NCBI GenBank assembly: GCA_035266865.1
Contig: DATFMR010000028.1
Span: 1 to 64,000 of the forward strand
Length of the DNA stretch: 64,000 nt
DNA from: JAKAGZ01 sp035266865
GTDB taxonomy: Bacteria > Bacteroidota > Ignavibacteria > Ignavibacteriales > Ignavibacteriaceae
Direction of reading: 5' to 3'
Shown here: positions 44,102 through 54,013 of the stretch, one piece after another
Numbering within the stretch: the first letter of the stretch is position 1
Layout of the letters: each line of letters starts with the position of its first letter
Notes under the pieces: model-generated
Told to the model about the DNA's origin: nothing
The model's input: the letters and a program-made list of their open reading frames with translations, nothing else
The model's database searches: none
Program-made: the position numbers and the translations under genes

Positions 44102-44209
44102 CTAATTTTTAGGTTTGACATAAAGTTTAAAAATAACAAAATCAGTATTCACTTAGAAACGTGGAATTTGAATAAACGGGGAATAGCCTGGATTACAAAC
44201 GCGGGCGAT

Positions 44210-45364
44210 TTAATTCTTTACTCGCAGGAACGCAATTACAACTCCAAAACTTACAATTGAAGATATTAAAAACGGCACCTGGGAACCATAAATGTCCCAT
44301 AAAAATCCTGTAAGAAATGAACCTGACATTATTGCCAGGCTGGAAAGCATTGTGAGAAGTCCGATAGCGGTGCCTCTTTTTTCATCAGGAATAAGATCGG
44401 AAACCCAGGCTTTTGCAATTCCTTCTGTTGCAGCGGCATAAATTCCGTAAAACGCAAAGAGTATCCAGATAAAATAAAATTCGGAAATTAAAGCAAAGCC
44501 AAGATAAACCAATGAATAAACAAACAACCCGGCTATAAAAATATTTTTCTTACCCAGCTTATCTGAAAATTTCCCTATCGGGTAGGAAGCTGATGCATAA
44601 ATAATATTGTAAAAGATATAACCAATAATGGCAAGATTTGAAGAATTAGAAATATCCCTGGATTTTAAAATCAAAAAAACATCGCTGCTGTTTACAAGTG
44701 AAAAAATTGTAAACAGATAAATAAGTTTTTTGTAATTAGCCGGTGCGGAAATCCAGAATGTTTTGTAATGTTTTTTTTCTCTTGGTTTTACATTAATCGG
44801 TTTATCTTTAACGGGAAAAGTAAATCCCACCGCCACCAAAGAAGGAAGAAATGCAACCAGGAAAACCAGCGTATAATTTCCAGGGAAATAATAAAGAAGG
44901 ACAAGAGCCCCGAGCGGACCGAGTGCAGCCCCAAGAGTATCCATTCCCCTGTGAAATCCGAAAATTGCGCCGGTATTATTTTCTGAATGACTAGCCAGCA
45001 AAGCATCCCGGGGAGCTGTTCTAATTCCCTTTCCTACTCTGTCTGTAACTCTTGAAATTAATACAGTTGAAACGAAAGGAAAAATTCCCGGAAGCGGTTT
45101 TGTAAGTGCAGAAAGACTGTAGCCTATCCTCACAAAAATCGATCTTTTTCCCAGCTTATCTGAAAGACTGCCAAAATATCCTTTAAAGAATCCTGCTGTT
45201 ATTTCCGCAAGACCTTCAATCAATCCGACGATTGCCATTGAAGAACCGAGCACAGTTGTTAAAAATATCGGAGTGATAGGATAAAGCATCTCGCTTGCCA
45301 TATCTGTAAACAGACTGATGAATCCGAGTATTTTTACCTGCTTCGGGATTTTTTTTGAGGACAT
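44210..45364 (-). CDS. Major facilitator superfamily transporter
   Basis: 384 residues with about twelve membrane segments. The MFS signature between helices 2 and 3 is GYFGSLSDKLGKR, repeated in the second half as PIGKFSDKLGKKN. The opening FISLFTDMASEMLYPITPIF fits a branch of MFS drug/metabolite exporters common in this group. The substrate cannot be named. No regulator is adjacent. Confidence 0.88.
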   Translation of the reverse strand: MSSKKIPKQVKILGFISLFTDMASEMLYPITPIFLTTVLGSSMAIVGLIEGLAEITAGFFKGYFGSLSDKLGKRSIFVRIGYSLSALTKPLPGIFPFVSTVLISRVTDRVGKGIRTAPRDALLASHSENNTGAIFGFHRGMDTLGAALGPLGALVLLYYFPGNYTLVFLVAFLPSLVAVGFTFPVKDKPINVKPREKKHYKTFWISAPANYKKLIYLFTIFSLVNSSDVFLILKSRDISNSSNLAIIGYIFYNIIYASASYPIGKFSDKLGKKNIFIAGLFVYSLVYLGFALISEFYFIWILFAFYGIYAAATEGIAKAWVSDLIPDEKRGTAIGLLTMLSSLAIMSGSFLTGFLWDIYGSQVPFLISSIVSFGVVIAFLRVKN

Positions 45365-45508
45365 CTTGAATTATGAAATTTATTTGTTTTCAATAATCGC
45401 TATAAATGATATTAAGTTCAAATAATTTTTTTCAACTTAATTGGAGTGAAGTTACTCATTTAGTAAATTTCAATAATTGTTTTCGAACATCTTATCAGAG
45501 GAGAAAAT

Positions 45509-46264
45509 ATGCGTAGAAAAGTTATTGCCGGAAACTGGAAAATGCACAAAGATTTAAATGAAACCCAGAGTCTGGTTACAAAATTATCAAATGCTTTAAG
45601 CAAAGAAGAAGTAAAATGTGATGTAATAATCTGCCCTCCTTACACTTCTTTAAGCGAAGCAAGCAGTTTGATAAAAGATAGTGTAATTAAACTTGGCGCA
45701 CAAAATATGCATTTTGAAGAGAAAGGCGCTTTTACCGGCGAAGTTTCCACATCGATGATTAAAAGCGTTGGGTGCGAATATGTGATTCTCGGGCATTCGG
45801 AAAGAAGAACTGTCTTTGGTGAGAACGATGAAGTAATAAATAAAAAAATAAAGAAAGCACTTGCTTCGAATCTCAAACCAATTTTTTGTGTCGGTGAGAC
45901 TTTGGGAGAAAGAGAAAGTGGAATTATGAAAGATGTCATTAAAAGACAGGTAACCGATGGACTCCAGCAAGTTTCAAAAGGTGAAATGGAAAAAATTATT
46001 GTTGCATACGAACCGGTCTGGGCAATTGGTACAGGAAAAACGGCATCACCTGAACAGGCGCAGGAAGTTCATGTTTTTATAAGAGAATTAATTTCAGAGA
46101 TTTTTGGCAATGATACTGCTGAAAACCTTATAATTCAATACGGAGGAAGTGTAAAACCCGATAATGCCCATGAGCTGTTGTCTCAAAATGATATTGACGG
46201 AGCCCTTGTTGGAGGTGCCTGCCTTGAAGCCGACTCATTTACAGCGATAATTAAATCTGTGTAA
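45509..46264 (+). CDS. tpiA: Triosephosphate isomerase
   Basis: 251 residues. The catalytic residues are in NWKMHK (Lys), VILGHSERR (His) and VAYEPVWAIGTG (Glu and phosphate loop), with QYGGSVKPDN and GALVGGACLE at the end. It interconverts glyceraldehyde 3-phosphate and dihydroxyacetone phosphate. GAGGAG lies six bases before the ATG, and a hairpin follows the gene, so it is transcribed alone. Confidence 0.97.
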   Translation: MRRKVIAGNWKMHKDLNETQSLVTKLSNALSKEEVKCDVIICPPYTSLSEASSLIKDSVIKLGAQNMHFEEKGAFTGEVSTSMIKSVGCEYVILGHSERRTVFGENDEVINKKIKKALASNLKPIFCVGETLGERESGIMKDVIKRQVTDGLQQVSKGEMEKIIVAYEPVWAIGTGKTASPEQAQEVHVFIRELISEIFGNDTAENLIIQYGGSVKPDNAHELLSQNDIDGALVGGACLEADSFTAIIKSV

Positions 46265-46293
46265 CTTCCTGTTCTTAAAATATTTATCAAGAT

Positions 46294-46319
46294 TTTGGGG
46301 TGTTTTTAAACACCCCAAA
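46294..46319 (+). terminator. Hairpin terminator after tpiA
   Basis: TTTGGGGTGTTT and AAACACCCCAAA form a 12-bp perfect inverted repeat, 30 bases past the stop. The T-run after it is weak, so strength is uncertain. Confidence 0.75.
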
Positions 46320-46403
46320 TACTTAAAATTTCCATTGATTTCGCCTCCTTTCTTTATTATATTAATCGGCTGATTTTCTACCTTAAAAGGACACAAACTA
46401 CGG

Positions 46404-48992
46404 ATGACCAATCTGAGAAAATTCTTTGTTCTAATACTATTTTTCATCTGTATTTTTCTCACTTTTCCAACAAAAGCACAGATTATCTTTAACCAGTTAC
46501 CGGGTTACAGAATTGATACTTCTGATTCTCTGTTTTTCAACACAAATCGATTCAGAAAGATAATTCCACTAAACGGAAACTGGGAAGTAAGCAAGGCAGG
46601 TGAGAACAACAAACTAAATGTAAACATTCCTTCTTCATTTGAAGGAAATGGTGATCTTGTTTTTGAAAGGAAGTTTTCTTTAACAAAAGATGATTTAGAA
46701 AACCACGAACTTAAACTTGTCTTTTTAGGAGTCAATTACTCCGCCGAAATTTCCGTTAACAACAAAATCATTTACACTCATACCGGTGGAGAATTTCCGT
46801 TCAGCTTTTATCTGCCAAGAGATATACTTTACTCAGACAGGGATAATGTCCTCACAGTTAAAGTCCACTATAAATTGGATTCTGAAGATACAATTCCTTT
46901 AAAACAAAGATTCTTATTCCCTAAAAATTTCGGCGGAATTTTCAGTGATGTTTATATTTTAAGCAGACCCGATATTTCTATTAATGATTTTTCTTTTAAA
47001 AAAGAAATTAACGAATCAGGTAAAATTAAGATATCAATTTCTTCCCGTGTAATTAACCAGCAGTTTAATTTACCAAACGATACGCTTCAAACTTCGAATA
47101 AATTTTTAGTGAAAACAAGGTTAGTTTCTCCAGATGGAAATAATCTCCAGGGAGCTCCCGATTATTTATTTGAATTAAAAAGAAATAAAGAAATTGAAAT
47201 CTCTCAAGTGCTGGATATTTCTTCAGTTGATTACTGGACACCTTCTAATCCTAACTTATACACAGTCAGGTTGGAACTTTGGCAGAATGGAAACTTAATT
47301 GATATTTCCCGCTGCCCTCTTGCAGTTTATTCATTTACTTCAGGCAAAGAAAGTTTCAAATTAAATAATAATGATTACTCCTTCGACGGGGTTACTTATA
47401 TTCCATCTAATAAGGAATTTGGAAACCTTGAAAGTTATTCTGATATGGAAAATGATATCAGGATGATAAAAAATATGGGCTTTTCTGCAATCAGATTTGC
47501 AAAATCGGTACCACATCCTTATTTACTTTATTTATGCGAGAAATATGGCCTGTTGGCTTTTGTAGAAATACCTTTAAATTCCGTGCCTGAAAACCTGGCT
47601 CGGAATCAGAATTTTATTACACGCAGTAAATATTATTTATCAAATTTTATTAAGGCCTACAAGAAATATTCTATCGCTGCAATCGGTCTCGGAGGTTCAT
47701 ATCTTACTAATTCAAATACGCAATCTAATTATTTAAGCAGTATATCATCATTTGTAAAATCGAATGTTACCACACTTACTTATGCTTCCTTTGCGAACTC
47801 CAATTTAAAATCTATAAATGGAATTGATTTATATGGAATAGAGATGTTGAACAAATCAATAAAAAGCGAGGGCAATAAATTAAAAGATGTGCAAAAGAGT
47901 TTAGGTAAAGGTAAGATTTTTATAAGTGAGGCAACATACGTTGTTAATTCGGGTAATACAGACGGGTATGTCAACAAGGATTCATTTGAAGCACAAGCAA
48001 AATATTTTGAGGATCTTCTGGAATACGCAAAGGACAACTCCCTTCCCGGTTATTTTATTAATACTATGTTTGATTACCGCGGTGAATATGCCTCGATAAT
48101 TGCTGGTTATGACGAAAATAATATCTACAATATTGGATTGTGCGATGAAAATCGTGACACAGATAGGCTTGGTTACAAAGTGGTTTACGCAAAACTTCAT
48201 GAGGCTGAAAAGGTTACAGTTCCTATTGGAAGCACTAAAGATTCCTCTCCAATGGTATATATTCTCTTTGGCCTGCTGCTTGCTGTTGTAATGGGTGTAT
48301 TAGTAAACTCTGGTAGAAAATTTCGCGAGGATGCATCAAGAGCATTGTTAAGACCTTATAATTTTTTTGCCGATGTAAGAGATCAAAGAATAATGTCAGG
48401 TGCACATTCGATTATTCTCTATGCAGTAATTGCTGCAGTAATTGCACTAATTTCAGGTAATTTTCTATCCTACCTTCGGAATGAAGTTATTCTTGAAAAA
48501 ATATTCCTCTCTCTTGGAAGCCATTCAATTATGAATTTCTTTAGTTATTTCGCATGGCACCCGATCGCTTCTTTATTCTGGCTTACTATCATTTTTGCTG
48601 CAATGCTAATGATTTTATCTATAATAATTAAAGCAGCATCCTTTTTTATAAGAAACAGGGTTTATTTTTCAAGCGTGTTTTTTACCGTAGTCTGGTCCTT
48701 TCTTCCAATAGTTTTGTTAATCCCGGTTGGTATAGTTTTATACAGAATATTAAACTCTGAAATAGCTAATACATTAATTTATTACTCAATTATAATATAC
48801 GCACTTTGGATTTTTTATCGGCTAATTAAGGGTATTTACGTTATTTTTGATGTAAATCCTGGTAGCGTTTATTTTTATAGTATTTTGATATTGCTCCTAG
48901 TCATCGGAGGAATACTATTATATGGCCAGATAAACAATTCTGTCTTGAGTTATCTTCAATTAACATTAAAACAATTCAACATTCTGGTATAG
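46404..48992 (+). CDS. Exported GH2-like protein fused to a membrane domain, catalytic Glu apparently missing
   Basis: 862 residues. A signal peptide (1-25) is followed by a jelly-roll domain as in glycoside hydrolase family 2 (IPLNGNWEVSK, FLGVNYSAEISVNNK), an Ig-like domain and a TIM-barrel-like part (MIKNMGFSAIRFAKSVPHPY). Where GH2 enzymes have the acid/base Glu after Asn, this protein has IAAIGLGGSYLTN, so activity is doubtful; a Glu is kept in IFISEATYV. The last 240 residues hold six or so membrane segments, beginning MVYILFGLLLAVVMG, with a Yip1-like stretch (RALLRPYNFFADVRDQRI). The stop overlaps the region of the smc ribosome binding site. Function unknown; perhaps carbohydrate or envelope sensing. 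Confidence 0.8.
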   Translation: MTNLRKFFVLILFFICIFLTFPTKAQIIFNQLPGYRIDTSDSLFFNTNRFRKIIPLNGNWEVSKAGENNKLNVNIPSSFEGNGDLVFERKFSLTKDDLENHELKLVFLGVNYSAEISVNNKIIYTHTGGEFPFSFYLPRDILYSDRDNVLTVKVHYKLDSEDTIPLKQRFLFPKNFGGIFSDVYILSRPDISINDFSFKKEINESGKIKISISSRVINQQFNLPNDTLQTSNKFLVKTRLVSPDGNNLQGAPDYLFELKRNKEIEISQVLDISSVDYWTPSNPNLYTVRLELWQNGNLIDISRCPLAVYSFTSGKESFKLNNNDYSFDGVTYIPSNKEFGNLESYSDMENDIRMIKNMGFSAIRFAKSVPHPYLLYLCEKYGLLAFVEIPLNSVPENLARNQNFITRSKYYLSNFIKAYKKYSIAAIGLGGSYLTNSNTQSNYLSSISSFVKSNVTTLTYASFANSNLKSINGIDLYGIEMLNKSIKSEGNKLKDVQKSLGKGKIFISEATYVVNSGNTDGYVNKDSFEAQAKYFEDLLEYAKDNSLPGYFINTMFDYRGEYASIIAGYDENNIYNIGLCDENRDTDRLGYKVVYAKLHEAEKVTVPIGSTKDSSPMVYILFGLLLAVVMGVLVNSGRKFREDASRALLRPYNFFADVRDQRIMSGAHSIILYAVIAAVIALISGNFLSYLRNEVILEKIFLSLGSHSIMNFFSYFAWHPIASLFWLTIIFAAMLMILSIIIKAASFFIRNRVYFSSVFFTVVWSFLPIVLLIPVGIVLYRILNSEIANTLIYYSIIIYALWIFYRLIKGIYVIFDVNPGSVYFYSILILLLVIGGILLYGQINNSVLSYLQLTLKQFNILV

Positions 48993-48999
48993 AGGGAAC

Positions 49000-51900
49000 T
49001 TGTATTTATCCAAACTTGAAATATTAGGTTTTAAATCTTTTGCACAAAGAACCGATGTTAAATTTAATCAGGGTGTTACATCTATTGTGGGCCCAAACGG
49101 TTGCGGTAAAACAAATATTGTAGATGCTATAAGATGGTGCCTGGGTGAACAAAGGAGTAGTGCGTTAAGAAGCGACAAAATGGAAAACGTAATCTTTAAT
49201 GGAACTGCTGGGAAAAAACCAATGGGAATGGCTGAAGTTTCACTTACCATCCAGAATACAAGGGGAATTTTACCTACCGAGTATTCCGAAGTAACAATAA
49301 CCAGAAGAATTTTTCGCTCCGGTGAAAGTGAATACCTCCTAAACAAAAATCTCTGCCGATTAAAAGATATTACCAACCTTTTTATGGATACGGGAATTGG
49401 AGCTAACGCCTATTCGGTAATTGAATTGAAAATGGTGGAAACTATACTCAGCAATAAAGCTGAAGAAAGAAGAACAATGTTTGAGGAAGCTGCAGGTGTT
49501 AATAAATATAAACTTCGAAGAAGGCTTGCGCTCCGTAAATTGGATGAAGTACGTTCCGATTTAACCAGGGTAAATGACATTGTTTCGGAAGTGGAAAAAA
49601 AGGTTAATTCGCTTGAGAGACAAGCTAAGAAAGCGGATAGATATAACAGAATTTCAACTCAATTAAGGGAATTGGAACTTGACCTTGCAGAACGTGAAAT
49701 GTCCCTTTTTAACAGACAAAAAGATGAATTAAAAAATCGTAAAGAAGAAAATTTCAGTAAAAAATTAAATCTTGAATCAGAAATATCAAAATTGGAAGAT
49801 GAGCTTGCAATTATAAAACAATCCCTGTTAGAAACTGAATCTGAATTAAAATACAAGCGTAAAGAAGTTACCGAGCAAACAGCTAAAGTTTATAATATTC
49901 AAAAACAAATTTCTGTTGCCGAAGAAAGGGAAAAATCACTTGAATCAAACATTTCTCGTTATCAACTTGAGTTGGAAGAATTAAATATCCAACTTGATGA
50001 AACTAAGCGTGCCATTGAAGATAACTCAGAACTAGTTAGAGAAATTTCTGATCGAATATATGATAAGCAAAAATTTCTTGAGGAAACTAAGGGGAAAGCA
50101 AACAATTTCAAAACAGAACTTGAAAACAAAAGAAGTTACCTGAAAGGTCAATCTGAGAAATTGATAGAGCAATTTAAAGAAATAACAAACAAAGAAAATG
50201 ATCTTGCTAATATCCAGAATTCTCTCAATACAAAAAATGAATCTATAGAAAAATTAAACGAAAAGATTCAGGCACTCACAAATAATATTGCAAAAACGGT
50301 TGGATATCTGGAGGAACTAGGGCGTGAGAAAACCCAGACTGCCGATAAACTATCAGAGACTGAATCTCTATATGCTCAAAAACAAAAAGAGAAAGATGAT
50401 CTTGAAAAGGAATTAAATACCCTAAAAGTAAAGGAGCTTGAAGACAGAAGTGTAATTAACAGTATTAAGGACAAGATTGGCTTTATACAAACAATGATCG
50501 ATAATCTTGAGGGGGTTTCCAAGGGAGCTAAAACACTGGTCGAAAACCCTGAATGGTCAAAAGGTGAAAAAACTCTTCTTGCACATATTGGTAGCTCAAG
50601 TGATGAATATCGATTGGCGATAGAAGCTTCTTTAAGAAATAATCTGAATAATATTTTAGTCCGAACAATTGACGATCTTAAAAGCGGAATTGAATATTTA
50701 AAAAGTAATAAGGCAGGAAGAGCAACATTTTTTGCACCTTCACTTGTTGAAGGTATTACCACTGGTTTTATAGACAAACTTAAAAATATTTCAATTAACA
50801 GAAACGGGAAAAAACTTTCTAAAGAAACCGGATTCATCGCCTGGTCAAAAGATTTGGTAGAATCAGATAAAAAGTGGGAAAGTTATTTTAAATTAATTTT
50901 AAATGAATCAGCTGTTGTAAGTAATCTGGAAACAGCATTTTTACTCTCATCAAAATATCATGACTTCAACTTCGTGACTTTACAGGGGGACTACGTTGAT
51001 AATCATGGTATTGTTGAGAGTGGGTCCGAACCACAACTTGATGATTCTCTTTTTGGCAGAATGCAGCTTCTTGATAGCCTGAGAAGTGAATTCCCTAAAA
51101 GAGAAAAAGACTTGATTACGTTAAAATCGAAAATAGTGAGCATTGAGAAGAAAATTGAAGAGATCGATTTGAAAATTCTTTCTGAAGAAGAGAGAATGCT
51201 GCTGAATGATTTATCAAACGTTGATAAGCAAATTGCACAGTTTGAATATGAAAAAAATAAAGCCAATGATGAAATTGAAAAAGCCAGACTCGAGATAAAA
51301 GATTTGGTGTCAATATCAAATAAAATTGACAATGAAAGAAACGATTCTGAAGAAATACTAAACAAACTAAAAAAAGATAAAACAGTTGCTGATGATAGAC
51401 AAAAACAGCTGGAAGAAGAATTCCACAGTTTTGAACAAAAATATAATGCTGAATTGGCTAATCAAAACAGTACCAATCTTGAACTTGAAAGATTGCTTGG
51501 AGATAAAAGGAATGCTGAAAATGCTATTTTACGTGCTGAAAAAGCAACTGAATCAATTGAAAAATCCATCCTTAAAAGGGAACAGGATATAAAATCTTCG
51601 GTTGAGGAATCATCTGCAGTAGAAAAAATTATTGAAGATAACAGATTAAAATATGATGATAATTTGCAGACAAAAGAAATGCTGGTAAATCAGGAAAAAG
51701 ATATTGATCTAAAATATGAATCCATCCAGAATGAAATATCAGATAAGGAAAATGTACAAAAAAAATTAAGAAAGGAACGTGAAATATTATCAGAAGAGAT
51801 ACATGAATCTGATATAAAGCTAAGCGAATTAAAAATGAAGCTAAGCAACCTTGTTGAGCACATTAAAGAAAATTATTCGGTTACTTTAGAAAATAAAGTC

Positions 51901-52596
51901 TTTGATGATCTTAACACATTTGATTTCAGGACAAGAACAGATGAAGTCCAAGCTTTAAAACAAAAAGTAAAAAACCTAGGCCCAATAAATCTTCTTGCAT
52001 ATTCAGAATATGAGGAAGAAAGAGAAAGGTTTGAATTTTTGAACAAACAAAGAAATGATCTGTTGGAATCTGAAAAAGACGTTGTAAACACTATCACTGA
52101 AATAAATACTACAGCTCAAACACAGTTTAAAGAAACCTTTGATAAGATAAGAGAAAATTTTATTAATATATTCCGCGGATTATTCAATCCTGGCGATGAA
52201 GCTGATTTAAGAATTGAAGAAGATGCCGATCCTCTCGAGGCAAAAATTGAGATTATTGCAAAGCCCAAAGGTAAACGGCCTACTTCAATTGATTTACTTT
52301 CAGGAGGAGAAAAAACATTAACGGCGATAGCATTATTATTTGCCATTTATCTTGTAAAGCCAAGCCCTTTTTGTATTCTTGATGAAATAGATGCCCCTCT
52401 TGATGACGCAAACATCGATAGGTTTACAAAGATCATAGAAGATTTTAGTAAAGAGACACAATTCATTGTAGTCACCCACAATAAGAGAACAATGGAAGCA
52501 GCCGAAACTTTATATGGTGTTACTATGCAGGACGAGGGTATATCAAAGTTAGTGAGCGTAAGATTTAATGAAGATTTTGACTTTGTGAATAAATAA
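49000..52596 (+). CDS. smc: Chromosome segregation SMC protein
   Basis: 1198 residues, normal for SMC. Walker A is GPNGCGKT (31-38); two long coiled-coil arms surround a hinge near residues 500-680, and the C-terminal head has the signature LLSGGEKTLTAIAL and Walker B FCILDEIDAPLDD. The start is TTG at 49000, matching the family's MYLSKLEILGFKSF, with AGAGGG just before it. It compacts and segregates chromosomes with ScpA/ScpB, which are not here. It starts 7 bases after the GH2-like gene. Confidence 0.97.
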   Translation: MYLSKLEILGFKSFAQRTDVKFNQGVTSIVGPNGCGKTNIVDAIRWCLGEQRSSALRSDKMENVIFNGTAGKKPMGMAEVSLTIQNTRGILPTEYSEVTITRRIFRSGESEYLLNKNLCRLKDITNLFMDTGIGANAYSVIELKMVETILSNKAEERRTMFEEAAGVNKYKLRRRLALRKLDEVRSDLTRVNDIVSEVEKKVNSLERQAKKADRYNRISTQLRELELDLAEREMSLFNRQKDELKNRKEENFSKKLNLESEISKLEDELAIIKQSLLETESELKYKRKEVTEQTAKVYNIQKQISVAEEREKSLESNISRYQLELEELNIQLDETKRAIEDNSELVREISDRIYDKQKFLEETKGKANNFKTELENKRSYLKGQSEKLIEQFKEITNKENDLANIQNSLNTKNESIEKLNEKIQALTNNIAKTVGYLEELGREKTQTADKLSETESLYAQKQKEKDDLEKELNTLKVKELEDRSVINSIKDKIGFIQTMIDNLEGVSKGAKTLVENPEWSKGEKTLLAHIGSSSDEYRLAIEASLRNNLNNILVRTIDDLKSGIEYLKSNKAGRATFFAPSLVEGITTGFIDKLKNISINRNGKKLSKETGFIAWSKDLVESDKKWESYFKLILNESAVVSNLETAFLLSSKYHDFNFVTLQGDYVDNHGIVESGSEPQLDDSLFGRMQLLDSLRSEFPKREKDLITLKSKIVSIEKKIEEIDLKILSEEERMLLNDLSNVDKQIAQFEYEKNKANDEIEKARLEIKDLVSISNKIDNERNDSEEILNKLKKDKTVADDRQKQLEEEFHSFEQKYNAELANQNSTNLELERLLGDKRNAENAILRAEKATESIEKSILKREQDIKSSVEESSAVEKIIEDNRLKYDDNLQTKEMLVNQEKDIDLKYESIQNEISDKENVQKKLRKEREILSEEIHESDIKLSELKMKLSNLVEHIKENYSVTLENKVFDDLNTFDFRTRTDEVQALKQKVKNLGPINLLAYSEYEEERERFEFLNKQRNDLLESEKDVVNTITEINTTAQTQFKETFDKIRENFINIFRGLFNPGDEADLRIEEDADPLEAKIEIIAKPKGKRPTSIDLLSGGEKTLTAIALLFAIYLVKPSPFCILDEIDAPLDDANIDRFTKIIEDFSKETQFIVVTHNKRTMEAAETLYGVTMQDEGISKLVSVRFNEDFDFVNK

Positions 52597-52652
52597 AATT
52601 TTCAATTCAAAAAAAAATAATATGTGAAAGGGAATAATCAGATCAGGGCCAA

Positions 52653-53387
52653 TTGAAAGTTATACTTATGACAGCAAAAGTATTTAAAATATTTATCGAC
52701 TTCGATGGAACAATTACTAAGCTGGATGTCGGCGAAGCAATTTTCACTAAGTTTGGTGAACCTAATACAGTAACTGATATTATTGAAAAATATCTTGATG
52801 ATAAAATTACTGCAAAAGAATGCTGGCTAAGATTGTGTGATTCTGTAAAAGGACTTGATGTAAAAGAATTTGACAGCTATATCGATACATTTGAAATAGA
52901 TCCAAGTTTTCCTGGTTTTATAAAATATTGTACAGAAAATAAATTTGAGCACTTTGTTTTAAGTGATGGATTTGATTACTACATCGATAAAATTTTTGTG
53001 AAAGAAAATCTTGGACAATTAAAAGTCTATTCGAATAAACTTGTGATAGATGATAATAAACTGATACCTCACTTCCCTTACCTGGATGAGGGATCAAAAG
53101 CTTCTGCAAATTGTAAACACAATCACGTTATTAATCACAGCGGTGATGAAGAATTTACAATTTACATTGGGGATGGCGCATCTGATAAAGAAACAGCGCA
53201 ATTTTGTGATTTCATTTTTGCAAAAGACGATTTGTTAAAATATTGCGAAAAAGAAAGGATAACATACTTCCCCTACAAAAATTTTGATGATGTTATAAAA
53301 AGGCTTGAGGAATTGAGAGGAAAAAAGAGACTTAAAAAAAGACACCAGGCTTATTTAAAAAGAAAAGAAGTTTACCAGAGAGGATAA
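52653..53387 (+). CDS. HAD-IB family phosphatase, MtnX-like
   Basis: 244 residues. The HAD nucleophile motif is FIDFDGTIT, followed by LSDGF (motif II) and YIGDGASDKETA (motif IV). The helical cap style and HNHVINHS segment fit the MtnX-like group, which includes a methionine-salvage phosphatase; other MTA-salvage genes are not present, so the substrate is open. Start: TTG at 52653 has AGGG five bases before it, while the ATG at 52668 is the alternative. The tail is basic (LRGKKRLKKRHQAYLKRKE). It is 3 bases from the next gene. Confidence 0.82.
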   Translation: MKVILMTAKVFKIFIDFDGTITKLDVGEAIFTKFGEPNTVTDIIEKYLDDKITAKECWLRLCDSVKGLDVKEFDSYIDTFEIDPSFPGFIKYCTENKFEHFVLSDGFDYYIDKIFVKENLGQLKVYSNKLVIDDNKLIPHFPYLDEGSKASANCKHNHVINHSGDEEFTIYIGDGASDKETAQFCDFIFAKDDLLKYCEKERITYFPYKNFDDVIKRLEELRGKKRLKKRHQAYLKRKEVYQRG

Positions 53388-53390
53388 TTA

Positions 53391-53999
53391 ATGGCTAAAT
53401 CTGATATTGCTGCAAAATTTTTTAAATACAGGAGTTATACTCCTATTCCATTCCTGGTGCTCACTTTTGTGTTTTTCAATTCAAACATATGGAGTTTGAT
53501 AATTGGATTTATTATTGCCCTTAAAGGCGAACTGATTCGCCTCTGGGGAGTAAGTTGGGCTGGAAGTGAAACAAGAACAACCGGTGATGTTGGAGGAACT
53601 TTTTTAATTGTCAGCGGACCATTCGCATACGTTCGTAATCCTCTTTATGTCGGCAATATTTTGATGTATGCAGGTTTGGGAATTATGTCGTTTGCCCTGT
53701 TTCCCTATTTACAGATTGCAGGATTAATTTTCTTTTATGTTCAATATACTTTCATTGTTCAGCAGGAAGAAAATTATTTGAAAAATACTTTTGGTGAAGA
53801 ATTTCACGAATTCTTAAAAAATGTTCCAAGATTTTTTCCAAGGATTACAAAATATAAGCCAAAGGTTGTAGGTAAGCAGCCTCCTTTAAATTTAAAAGCA
53901 GGCTTGCGTTCTGAAAAAAGAAGTTTGCAGGCATTCGGAATTGTTTCATTGACAATGTTTCTTATGTGGCTTTTTAGATTTGGTATAGGTTCTTATTAA
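53391..53999 (+). CDS. Isoprenylcysteine carboxyl methyltransferase (ICMT)-type membrane protein
   Basis: 202 residues with about four to five membrane segments. The SAM-binding signature of the ICMT/PEMT group is GPFAYVRNPLYVGNILMYAG, completed by QEENYLKNTFGEEFHEFLKNVPRF. Bacterial members probably methylate lipids or quinone-like molecules; the actual substrate is unknown. It lies between the HAD gene and lpxB with gaps of 3 and 14 bases, so an envelope role is plausible. Confidence 0.85.
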   Translation: MAKSDIAAKFFKYRSYTPIPFLVLTFVFFNSNIWSLIIGFIIALKGELIRLWGVSWAGSETRTTGDVGGTFLIVSGPFAYVRNPLYVGNILMYAGLGIMSFALFPYLQIAGLIFFYVQYTFIVQQEENYLKNTFGEEFHEFLKNVPRFFPRITKYKPKVVGKQPPLNLKAGLRSEKRSLQAFGIVSLTMFLMWLFRFGIGSY

Positions 54000-54013
54000 A
54001 TAGACCAAAAATA

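Noticed and set aside
46404..48992. Active beta-galactosidase/beta-glucuronidase
   Set aside because: The Asn-Glu acid/base motif of GH2 was not found at the expected place, so I did not assign an enzyme activity.
49068..52346. Several long antisense reading frames opposite smc
   Set aside because: They mirror the codon bias of smc, have no start signals, and would encode Ser/Phe/Leu-rich sequence typical of antisense shadows.
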